Program-made: the position numbers and the translations under genes | Part shown: positions 1-5,142 of the stretch, one piece after another | Position numbering within the stretch: the stretch's first letter is position 1 | How the letters are laid out: every line of letters begins with the position of its first letter | NCBI GenBank assembly: GCA_010030955.1 | Contig: RHBP01000127.1 | Location: forward strand, 1-5,142 | From: Synechococcaceae bacterium WBB_10_009 | Lineage (GTDB): Bacteria; Cyanobacteriota; Cyanobacteriia; PCC-6307; Cyanobiaceae | DNA length: 5,142 bases | Direction of reading: 5' to 3' | The notes under the pieces: generated by a model | The model's database searches: none | The model's input: only the letters and a program-made list of their open reading frames with translations | What the model was told of the DNA's origin: nothing

Positions 1-571
1 GCTGGCGGCCCTGGGCGGCCAGCACCTCCGCCGACCAGGTGAAGTCGTCATCGAAGGCACCCAGCTGGGGGGCCGCCTCATCGGCCGGGGCAGCGGTGGC
101 ACTGGCAGTGGTGGCAGTGGCCGCAGGGGCGGCAACCGGCTCGGGGGTGTCGATCGCCCGCTCCAACAGCTCCTGCTGCCGCTGGGCCCGCTGGGCAGCG
201 GCCTGCTCCAGCAGCGAGGGGCCAGCTGGGGACTCTTGCGCGAGCACCGTTTCCGAAATCTGTACAGCTTGTACAGCGTCCGTACGGCGTCCAGGCTGTA
301 CGGAATCTGCAGAAGCCTCCGGAGACAACACCACCGGGGGCTGGGAGGCGGGCTCGGGTTCAGGCTCAGATGCAGCCTCCGGCGCCACCTGCTCCAGCTT
401 GTCCGCCTCCTGCTGCGCCTTCAGCCGGGCATAGGCCTGCCGTGCCCACTCCAGGGCGTCCTGATCCACGCCGGGTGCGGCCTCAGGCGCCGCGGCCTCA
501 GGCGCGTCGCCGCTCTCGGGGGTCTCCCCGTCCTCCGGGGCCGCGCTGCGGGTAAACCAGTCGTAAACCAT
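1..571 (-). CDS. ftsY: Signal recognition particle receptor FtsY, N-terminal part (cut by left window edge)
   Basis: FtsY is the SRP receptor GTPase that docks ribosome-SRP complexes at the membrane for co-translational insertion of membrane proteins. The first 190 codons are present, read leftward from ATG 571-569 and open to the window edge. The protein begins MVYDWFTRSA, followed by an acidic linker rich in Ala, Pro and Glu (about residues 11-168) with two helical Gln/Glu/Arg-rich stretches (about 36-63 and 119-141). It then enters the segment LGAFDDDFTWSAEVLAAQGR (170-189), which I recognise as conserved in cyanobacterial FtsY just before the N domain. The GTPase NG domain lies outside the window, so no G motifs can be checked. 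The ATG sits 11 nt after the nusB stop, with only a weak AGG upstream (overlapping that stop), suggesting translation coupled to nusB. The linker holds in-frame DNA repeats. Identity is from the N-terminus and nusB linkage. Confidence 0.85.
   Translation of the reverse strand, partial: MVYDWFTRSAAPEDGETPESGDAPEAAAPEAAPGVDQDALEWARQAYARLKAQQEADKLEQVAPEAASEPEPEPASQPPVVLSPEASADSVQPGRRTDAVQAVQISETVLAQESPAGPSLLEQAAAQRAQRQQELLERAIDTPEPVAAPAATATTASATAAPADEAAPQLGAFDDDFTWSAEVLAAQGRQ
477..505. repeat. 15-bp tandem repeat inside the ftsY linker
   Basis: The 14-base sequence GCGGCCTCAGGCGC occurs at 477-490 and again at 492-505, a period of 15 bp. Because the period is five codons, it keeps the ftsY frame and encodes two back-to-back PEAA-type units (DAPEAAAPEAAP, residues 22-33). 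It looks like a slippage-type expansion in a disordered, acidic linker, where length changes are tolerated. Confidence 0.7.
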
Positions 572-582
572 GGCCGGCGGAC

Positions 583-1230
583 CTAGCGCTGCGCCGCGGC
601 ACTGGTGAACCGCCGCAGCACGCCGTTGATCATGCGCCGGCCCTGCTCATCGCTGTAGCGGTTGGCCAGCTCCACCGCCTCGTTGCAGGCCACGGCGGCG
701 GGGGTGTGAAACTGCTCGATCTCCACGGCCGCCAGGCGCAGGATGTCGCGGTCGATGCGGGGCAGGCGGGTGAGCCGCCAGCCCTCCATCACCGCATCCA
801 GCCGCTGATCCAGATCGGCGCGGCAGCCAAGCACGGCCCGGGTGCGCTCCACGGCGGCGCGCCGGATCTCCTCCTGGTCGCAGAGCATCAGCAGCCGTGG
901 CAATTCCAGGCTGGCGGAAAGGCGATTCAGCCCCTGCTCGGCGTGGGCCAGGCCGTCCTGCAGGTGCTGGCGCACCCGCGGCAGCTGTTCGGCGCTGCCC
1001 TGGTCCTGCAGTTCGCTGTCAAGCAGCTGCTGCTGCGCCTCTTGCAACTCGTTGGCGGCCTGGTCGAGGGCCTCGCGCACGTGGTGGCTGAGGGTGGCCA
1101 ACGCCTGCTGCAGCAGGCCCGCCAGATCCGCATCGGCCGCGGAGGGGGCCGCGGCAGCCGCCGGCGCTCGATCACTCACCTGGCCCAGCATCAACAGGGC
1201 CAGTTCGCGGGCAACGGTGCGGCTCTGCAT
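583..1230 (-). CDS. nusB: Transcription antitermination factor NusB (long cyanobacterial form)
   Basis: NusB binds boxA RNA with NusE (ribosomal protein S10) in transcription antitermination complexes, chiefly on rRNA operons. The 215-residue protein opens with SRTVARELALLMLGQVSD (residues 3-20), matching the NusB first helix. Its C-terminal half (about 125-207) carries the family core: LPRIDRDILRLAAVEIEQF (156-174), then AVACNEAVELANRYSDEQG (179-197), ending RRMINGVLRRF. E. coli NusB has about 139 residues; the extra length is a helical, Gln/Leu-rich section at about 21-120, typical of cyanobacterial NusB. The ATG at 1230-1228 shares one base with the TGA of the upstream DUF502 gene (TGATG), and an AAGG (1238-1235) lies 4 nt before it inside that gene. 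The start is therefore well supported, and translational coupling is likely. The ftsY start follows 11 nt after the stop. Confidence 0.93.
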   Translation of the reverse strand: MQSRTVARELALLMLGQVSDRAPAAAAAPSAADADLAGLLQQALATLSHHVREALDQAANELQEAQQQLLDSELQDQGSAEQLPRVRQHLQDGLAHAEQGLNRLSASLELPRLLMLCDQEEIRRAAVERTRAVLGCRADLDQRLDAVMEGWRLTRLPRIDRDILRLAAVEIEQFHTPAAVACNEAVELANRYSDEQGRRMINGVLRRFTSAAAQR

Positions 1231-1979
1231 CAGGCCTTGTTGGAGGGAAGGGGGGAGTAGGCCGGCGCCCGCAGCTGCGCCAACAGGCTGGAGAAGCTGC
1301 GGCTGGCGGGGGTTTCGCGTTCGTCTGGGTTCACGATGCCCGCGGAGATGATCGTGCGGAAGGCGTCCTCCACCGACAGATCAAGGTCCTTCACCGAGCC
1401 CTCGGGCACCACGGCATACCAGCCGGTGGTGGGGTTGGGGGCCGTGGGAATAAACACGCTCAACATCGGCTTGTCAAAGCCGGCGGAGAGCGAGGCGCCC
1501 AGCACCCCGGTCACGAACCCCAGGGCGTACAGGCCCTCGCGGGGATACTCCACCAGCACCACGCGGCGGAAGCGGCTGGAGTTGTCCCGCAGAAAGGTTT
1601 CCAGCAGCTGCTTGAGCGTTTTGTACACCGATCCCGCCACGGGGATGCGCTGCAGGGTGCCCTCGCCAAATTCCAACAACCATCGGCCCACGATGTTGCG
1701 GGCCATCAGGCCGATCAACAGGATCGCCAGCAACGGCACCAGCAGCCCCAGCCCCAGGTTGATCAGCTCCTGCAGCAGGGGGTTGAGGGTGTTGAACGGG
1801 TTGAGCTGCTTGGGGATCGACGTGAGAAACGCCAACACAAAGCGGCTCACCGTGGTGGCCAGCCAGATGGTGGTGGCCAACGGAATGACCACCAGCAGCC
1901 CGGCGATCAGGTCGTTCTTGAGGTCCTGCTGGAGGCGGTCACCCAGCGGCTGCTCAGGTCTGGGACTGGCTTGCACCAA
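1230..1979 (-). CDS. DUF502 family membrane protein
   Basis: This is a membrane protein of the DUF502 (COG2928) family, whose molecular function is not established. With the TTG start at 1979 it has 249 residues; a GTG one codon later (1976) is equally possible, and neither has a clear Shine-Dalgarno site. A short polar N-terminus (1-22) precedes two hydrophobic membrane spans (about 23-52 and 72-93). Next come family-typical motifs: RNIVGRWLL (94-102), RIPVAGSVYKTLKQ (111-124), VEYPREGLYALGFVTG (143-158), FIPTAPNPTTGWYAVVP (176-192) and SVEDAFRTIISAGIV (202-216). The C-terminal domain after the second span is soluble. The tail (about 220-249) is polar and probably variable. The stop codon overlaps the nusB ATG by one base, so the gene is surely in one operon with nusB and ftsY. 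A role in envelope or membrane-protein biogenesis is a guess from the ftsY linkage only. Confidence 0.9.
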   Translation of the reverse strand: MVQASPRPEQPLGDRLQQDLKNDLIAGLLVVIPLATTIWLATTVSRFVLAFLTSIPKQLNPFNTLNPLLQELINLGLGLLVPLLAILLIGLMARNIVGRWLLEFGEGTLQRIPVAGSVYKTLKQLLETFLRDNSSRFRRVVLVEYPREGLYALGFVTGVLGASLSAGFDKPMLSVFIPTAPNPTTGWYAVVPEGSVKDLDLSVEDAFRTIISAGIVNPDERETPASRSFSSLLAQLRAPAYSPLPSNKA

Positions 1980-2034
1980 CGGCGGGCCGGGGGAACCGGA
2001 GAACAGCGGGTAGCTGCAACTTAGCCAGCCGGCC

Positions 2035-2709
2035 TCACAGCCCTGCGACCAGGGCCAGCAGGGTGAACGCCGCCACCAGCACCAACGCGGTGCCGGTGCC
2101 GCCGATGCGCCGCTGGTTGGCCGCCAGATCGCGGCGGTTCTCGGCCTGCTTGAGCTGGTCTTCCGCCTGCTGCAGCTGGCGCCCCATGAACGACTTGGCG
2201 ATCTGCTGCTTCTCGGCCTCGCTGGCGTCGGCGGGGATCTGGCCCGCCTGCTCCCCCTGCAGGATCACCTGGTCGATCACCTGGGGGTTCTCCAGTTGGG
2301 CACGGGCCATGGCCAGCTGGCCGCTCTGGGCCAGCAGCGCCTGGTTGGCCTGGTCGCTGAGGGCGCGGTCGCCGCTGATGGTCACCGGGATGGTGATCAA
2401 CAGCAACAACGCCAGCACACCACTCACCACGGTCACAAACCAGCGCAGCGGCGTGCGGCCCGGCACGGGCTCATCCAGGCGGGCGCCGATCAGCATCAGC
2501 AGCATGCCCACAAACGCCATCGGCGACTGGGTGATCAGCGTGGTGGACACCAGCTGGCGGAAGCTCTCCTCACCCCAGCCGTTCACCGCCAGCACAGCCA
2601 GCAGCTGCAGCGCCAGCAACACCACCAGGGTGAGGCCCAGCCAACGGAACAGGGTGGCGAAACGGCCGGACGCTGCTGAACTCACAGTGGAAGGGATGCG
2701 ATCGCGCAA
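2035..2709 (-). CDS. HpsJ-like multi-pass membrane protein
   Basis: I recognise this as resembling the HpsJ-like family of cyanobacterial membrane proteins, named after a gene in the filamentous-cyanobacterial hormogonium polysaccharide cluster. Its function in unicellular strains is unknown. The longest reading starts with TTG at 2709 (224 residues); an internal GTG at 2685 gives 216 residues starting SSAASGRF and may be the true start. Predicted layout, in long-form numbering: membrane span 23-42, a second hydrophobic stretch 62-77 inside the conserved-looking SPMAFVGMLLMLIGARLDE (62-80), a third span 90-112, then a long Gln/Ala/Glu-rich helical or coiled-coil region (about 116-203), and a last span 204-222 ending at the C-terminus. 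The DUF502 gene begins about 55 nt downstream on the same strand, probably in the same transcript. The start lies only 11 nt (or 35 nt) from the divergent queG start. Family assignment is moderate; membrane topology is clearer. Confidence 0.72.
   Translation of the reverse strand: MRDRIPSTVSSAASGRFATLFRWLGLTLVVLLALQLLAVLAVNGWGEESFRQLVSTTLITQSPMAFVGMLLMLIGARLDEPVPGRTPLRWFVTVVSGVLALLLLITIPVTISGDRALSDQANQALLAQSGQLAMARAQLENPQVIDQVILQGEQAGQIPADASEAEKQQIAKSFMGRQLQQAEDQLKQAENRRDLAANQRRIGGTGTALVLVAAFTLLALVAGL
2698..2705. repeat. HIP1 octamer GCGATCGC
   Basis: This is a perfect HIP1 palindrome, the highly iterated octamer of many cyanobacterial genomes. It sits at the very 5' end of the HpsJ-like gene if the TTG start is used, or in the intergenic region if the GTG start at 2685 is used. 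I found only this copy in the window. It supports a cyanobacterial origin; no regulatory role is implied. Confidence 0.75.
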
Positions 2710-2720
2710 TCGTAGGGGCG

Positions 2721-3693
2721 GTGGATCAAGCCGACACGATCAAGGCCAAGGCGCGGCAACTGGGGTTTGACCCGGTGGGCATCGCCGCGGTGGAGCCCGC
2801 GGACCCCGAACGGCTGCGGCTGCGCAGCGCTGCGCTGGAGCGTTGGCTGGCGGCGGGCCACCAGGCCTCCATGGCCTGGATGGCGGACCCGCGGCGCCGC
2901 GACATCCACCAGCTGCTGCCGGGGGTGCGCAGCCTGGTGGCGGTGGGGCTGCCCTACTACGTGGCGGCCGAGCGCAGCCCGGGCAGCCTCAAGGTGGCCC
3001 GTTACGGCTGGGGGCGCGACTACCACCGGCTGATCGAAGGCCGCCTGCGGGCCCTGGGGCGCTGGTTGGAGCAGGAGCTGCCGGGGGTGCGCTGGCGGGC
3101 CTGCGTGGACAGCGCCCCCCTGATGGACAAGGCCTGGGCCGAACAGGCGGGGCTGGGCTGGATGGAACGCCGGACTGGGCTGGATCGGCAAACACGGCAA
3201 CCTGATCCACCGCGGCCACGGCTCCTGGCTGCTGCTGGGGCACCTGCTCACCACCCTGGAGCTGCCCGCCGACCGGCCCGCCCAGCCCGCCTGCGGCGCC
3301 TGCAGCGCCTGCCTGGATGCCTGCCCCACGGCCGCCATCACCGAACCGTTCGTGGTGGATGCCCGCCGCTGCATCGCCTTCCACACCATCGAAAACCGCG
3401 ACAACGCCCTGCCGGCGGCCATTGCCGATCAGCTGCAGGGTTGGGTGGCGGGCTGCGACATCTGCCAGGACGTCTGCCCCTGGAACCAGGCACCCCAGGC
3501 CAGCAGCAACGACCCCGACCTGCAACCGCGTCCCTGGTGGCTGGACCTCCAGGCGGAGCAGGCCCTGGGCTGGAGCGACGCCGAGTGGGATGACAAGTTG
3601 CGGGCCTCGGCCCTGCGGCGCATCAAGCCGGCCATGTGGCGCCGCAACATCAGGGCCGCGGCGGCGGCGGCCAGCCCCAACATTCAGCCCTAA
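2721..3693 (+). pseudogene. queG: Epoxyqueuosine reductase QueG, frameshifted by a 22-nt partial duplication
   Basis: QueG is a cobalamin- and [4Fe-4S]-dependent enzyme that reduces epoxyqueuosine to queuosine at the tRNA wobble position. Translation starts at GTG 2721 (no in-frame upstream alternative; the nearby AGGGG is too close to be a good ribosome site). It reads IKAKARQLGFDPVGIA (7-22) through VDSAPLMDKAWAEQAGLGW, including Asp130, equivalent to the catalytic acid Asp134 of E. coli QueG. The frame is then lost at about 3162-3183. Homology resumes one frame over, at IGKHGNLIHRGHGSW, and continues to TAA 3691-3693 with two ferredoxin-like cysteine sets: CGACSACLDACP (3292-3327) and CDICQDVCPW (3454-3483), plus ARRC (codon 3370). 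Removing 22 nt restores a 316-residue protein of normal layout. Without correction, the original frame ends at 3593 and yields 290 residues lacking both clusters, presumably inactive. Both halves retain clean coding character, so the lesion is recent or an error in the sequence. Confidence 0.88.
3153..3185. repeat. 11-bp direct repeat flanking the queG frameshift
   Basis: CTGGGCTGGAT occurs at 3153-3163 and again at 3175-3185, offset by 22 bp. Both copies encode the Leu-Gly-Trp of the conserved QueG motif GLGW-IGK, but in different frames, because 22 is not a multiple of three. The bases between the copies (3164-3174) have no counterpart expected from the QueG family. The pattern fits a slippage or partial-duplication insertion, or a misassembly. 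Confidence 0.85.
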
Positions 3694-3719
3694 CCTGCGC
3701 TGGAAGGCACTGGGCAGCA

Positions 3720-4586
3720 ATGGTTGCGCGCTGGTTGAGGTCTCTGGCGGCAACTCCAATGCTGTTGAGCGTGGCCTTTGTGCCCTACGTGCTCACCCCC
3801 AGCCCGCGCAACCTGGAGGGGGCGGGCCTGGGGATCGCCCAGGCGGCCGCTCGCCTGCTGCGCATTGGCCAGGCGGAGGACGCCGCCCGGCTGGCGGCCC
3901 TCACGGTGCAACTGATCCCCGCCGACCCCCGCGGCTGGGTGCTGCTGGCGGAGGCGCAGCTGCGCAGCGGCCAAAACAAAGCGGCGGGCAGCTCCCTGGC
4001 CCGGGCCCGGGAACTGGACCCCCGCAACCCCGGCATCCTGTTTGCCCAGGGATCCCTGGCCCTAAAGGAAAGCCAACCCCAGCAGGCGGCGGAGCTGATC
4101 CGCCAGGGCCTCAAGCTCGACGACAAAAACCCCGGTGCCTACTTCGACCTGGGCAACGCCTACATCCTGATGGCCAAGGGCGGTGACGCCCTGGCGGCCT
4201 TCGAGCGGGCCTCCGCCCTGCGCGGCGATTTCTGGGAGGCGATCAACAACCAGGCCCTGGTGCTCTACGAGCAAAACAAAGACGGCGAAGCGATCAAACG
4301 CTGGCGGCGGGTGCTGGTGATCAAGCCCAACGCCGCCGAACCGATGCTGGCCCTGGCCGCCGCCCTGAATGGTCAGAAACCGGGCAACCCCGAAAGCCTG
4401 GAGTTGGCCCACAAGGCCCTGGCGGGCGACCCCAACTACGTGCTCGAGAGTTACCAGAAGGAACAGCTGTGGGGCAGCCGGCTGCGGGTGTCCACCGCCA
4501 AGCTGCTGGCGCAAGCACCGCTGAAGGCCGATGTGGAGCGGGCCCAGGCCAACGCCGGCACCAGCAACGGCGACGACGAACCCTGA
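3720..4586 (+). CDS. Tetratricopeptide (TPR) repeat protein with N-terminal hydrophobic segment
   Basis: This is a 288-residue protein made almost wholly of TPR helical hairpins, a scaffold for protein-protein contacts; its partner is unknown. I chose ATG 3720, 26 nt after the queG stop. The reading frame extends further upstream, but only into queG with non-conserved sequence. A second ATG at 3759 (residue 14) is possible. The N-terminus has Arg4 and Arg7 followed by a hydrophobic stretch (about 8-26), fitting a signal peptide or membrane anchor with the repeats outside the cytoplasm. Repeats of about 34 residues run at roughly 36-70, 71-104, 105-138, 139-171 and 172-205, with a weaker sixth at 206-240. 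Hallmarks are Ala/Gly at repeat positions 8 and 20 and a closing Pro, for example the LDPRNP and LDDKNP ends. The tail (about 241-288) is polar and ends acidic. It lies between queG and gyrA and is probably co-transcribed with queG. Confidence 0.87.
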   Translation: MVARWLRSLAATPMLLSVAFVPYVLTPSPRNLEGAGLGIAQAAARLLRIGQAEDAARLAALTVQLIPADPRGWVLLAEAQLRSGQNKAAGSSLARARELDPRNPGILFAQGSLALKESQPQQAAELIRQGLKLDDKNPGAYFDLGNAYILMAKGGDALAAFERASALRGDFWEAINNQALVLYEQNKDGEAIKRWRRVLVIKPNAAEPMLALAAALNGQKPGNPESLELAHKALAGDPNYVLESYQKEQLWGSRLRVSTAKLLAQAPLKADVERAQANAGTSNGDDEP

Positions 4587-4638
4587 CGCCAACCCAGACA
4601 CCATCGGTAAGCTGACGCCCACGTTCGGCCCCCGGCGC

Positions 4639-4641
4639 AGG
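4639..4641 (+). promoter_or_regulatory. Probable ribosome binding site of gyrA
   Basis: An AGG core lies 6 nt before the gyrA ATG (AGGTAACGGATG), a normal spacing. It supports ATG 4648 as the start. The 61-nt gap between the TPR gene and gyrA shows no clear promoter or terminator hairpin to my eye. Confidence 0.4.
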
Positions 4642-4647
4642 TAACGG

Positions 4648-5142
4648 ATGCCCATCGGCGACGGCCGCATCGAGCCCGTGGACCTGCATCAGGAGATGCA
4701 GCGCTCCTACCTCGAGTACGCCATGAGCGTGATCGTGGGCCGGGCGTTGCCCGATGCCCGCGACGGGCTCAAGCCGGTGCAACGGCGCATCCTCTACGCC
4801 ATGCACGAGCTGGGGCTCACCCCGGATCGGCCCTACCGCAAGTGCGCCCGCGTGGTGGGCGACGTGCTCGGCAAGTACCACCCCCACGGCGACCAGGCCG
4901 TCTACGACGCGCTGGTGCGCCTGGTGCAAACCTTCGCCAGCCGCAACCCCCTGCTCGACGGCCACGGCAACTTCGGCTCGGTGGACGACGACCCACCGGC
5001 CGCCATGCGCTACACGGAGACGCGCCTGGCCCCCATCGCCAACGAGGCGATGCTCGATGAAATCGGCGATGACACCGTTGATTTCGCCCCCAACTTCGAT
5101 GGCTCCCAGCAGGAGCCCACAGTGCTGCCGGCCCAGCTGCCC
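4648..5142 (+). CDS. gyrA: DNA gyrase subunit A, N-terminal part (cut by right window edge)
   Basis: GyrA is the DNA-breaking subunit of gyrase, which introduces negative supercoils with GyrB. The first 165 codons are present from ATG 4648. Key motifs are SYLEYAMSVIVGRALPDARD (20-39), GLKPVQRRILYAM (40-52), the winged-helix quinolone-determining region ARVVGDVLGKYHPHGDQAVYD (67-87), and GNFGSVDDDPPAAMRYTETR (108-127) with catalytic Tyr122. Numbering coincides with E. coli GyrA at positions 82-87 and 122. Position 83, Ser in E. coli, is Gln here, while Asp87 is kept. The window stops inside the breakage-reunion domain, so the C-terminal GyrA box that separates GyrA from ParC cannot be seen. 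Many cyanobacteria carry a second A-like subunit, so a paralogue is possible. It is the last gene of the queG-TPR-gyrA row, with 61 nt upstream that could hold its own promoter. Confidence 0.88.
   Translation, partial: MPIGDGRIEPVDLHQEMQRSYLEYAMSVIVGRALPDARDGLKPVQRRILYAMHELGLTPDRPYRKCARVVGDVLGKYHPHGDQAVYDALVRLVQTFASRNPLLDGHGNFGSVDDDPPAAMRYTETRLAPIANEAMLDEIGDDTVDFAPNFDGSQQEPTVLPAQLP

Noticed and set aside
261..275. Possible LexA-type operator (GTAC spaced pair)
   Set aside because: The spacing between the GTAC cores is 5 nt, whereas the cyanobacterial LexA box as I recall it needs 4, and the site is inside a coding region.
39..586. Plus-strand open frames opposite ftsY
   Set aside because: They are Ser/Ala or Arg/Pro-rich shadows. 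The minus strand gives the recognisable FtsY N-terminus with correct spacing to nusB.
1980..2034. Possible terminator or promoter between the HpsJ-like gene and DUF502
   Set aside because: There is no convincing stem-loop followed by a T-run, and no clear -35/-10 pair on the minus strand in these 55 nt.
3636..3719. Upstream-extended start for the TPR protein
   Set aside because: The extra 28 codons would overlap the queG end, have low-complexity composition and lack signal-like features. ATG 3720 gives a sensible charged-then-hydrophobic N-terminus.
2682..3759. Long open frames on the minus strand opposite queG (2682-3422 and 2989-3759)
   Set aside because: They lie opposite the clear QueG reading, are rich in Pro, Gly, Gln and Arg, and show no recognisable domain. 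Long antisense open frames are expected in such GC-rich coding DNA.
4587..4647. Possible gyrA promoter in the 61-nt gap
   Set aside because: No recognisable -10 hexamer at useful spacing; only the AGG ribosome site is supportable.
4062..4965. Minus-strand open frames opposite the TPR gene and gyrA (4062-4670, 4321-4965)
   Set aside because: Composition is low-complexity, there is no family resemblance, and they sit opposite well-supported TPR and gyrase genes.

Overview
This GC-rich, gene-dense window looks like chromosome from a picocyanobacterium of the Synechococcus/Cyanobium group. The evidence is the set of recognisable proteins: an FtsY with a long acidic cyanobacterial-type N-terminus, a NusB enlarged by a helical middle section, a DUF502 membrane protein, an HpsJ-like membrane protein, and a gyrase A with cyanobacterial-type sequence. 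There is one HIP1 octamer (GCGATCGC), a repeat typical of cyanobacteria. I see no mobile elements, phage genes, RNA genes or CRISPR arrays. This is ordinary housekeeping chromosome, not an accessory island.

Left part, minus strand (about 2709 down to 1): four genes run leftward in the order HpsJ-like membrane protein, DUF502 membrane protein, nusB, ftsY. The ftsY gene runs off the left edge, and only its N-terminal region is present. The spacing is tight: 1 nt overlap between DUF502 and nusB, 11 nt between nusB and ftsY, and about 55 nt between the HpsJ-like gene and DUF502. This suggests one transcript that combines two multi-pass membrane proteins, a transcription antitermination factor and the signal-recognition-particle receptor. 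The functional link between these is inferred from proximity only.

Right part, plus strand (2721 to 5142): three genes run rightward: queG (queuosine synthesis in tRNA), a TPR-repeat protein with a membrane-targeting N-terminus, and gyrA, which runs off the right edge. Gaps are 26 nt and 61 nt. The two transcription units diverge from only 11 to 35 nt, so their promoters must lie inside or overlap the opposing genes.

The most notable observation is in queG. An 11-bp direct repeat offset by 22 nt (3153-3163 and 3175-3185) marks an extra 22 bases that break the reading frame in the conserved GLGW-IGK motif. Removing exactly 22 bases restores a complete, normal-looking 316-residue QueG. The gene is therefore a fresh pseudogene, a sequencing or assembly error, or, much less likely, a case of translational bypassing. 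Smaller points are short in-frame repeats in the ftsY acidic linker, a cluster of GTAC motifs in the same gene, and Gln instead of Ser at gyrase position 83. I found no convincing undescribed system.
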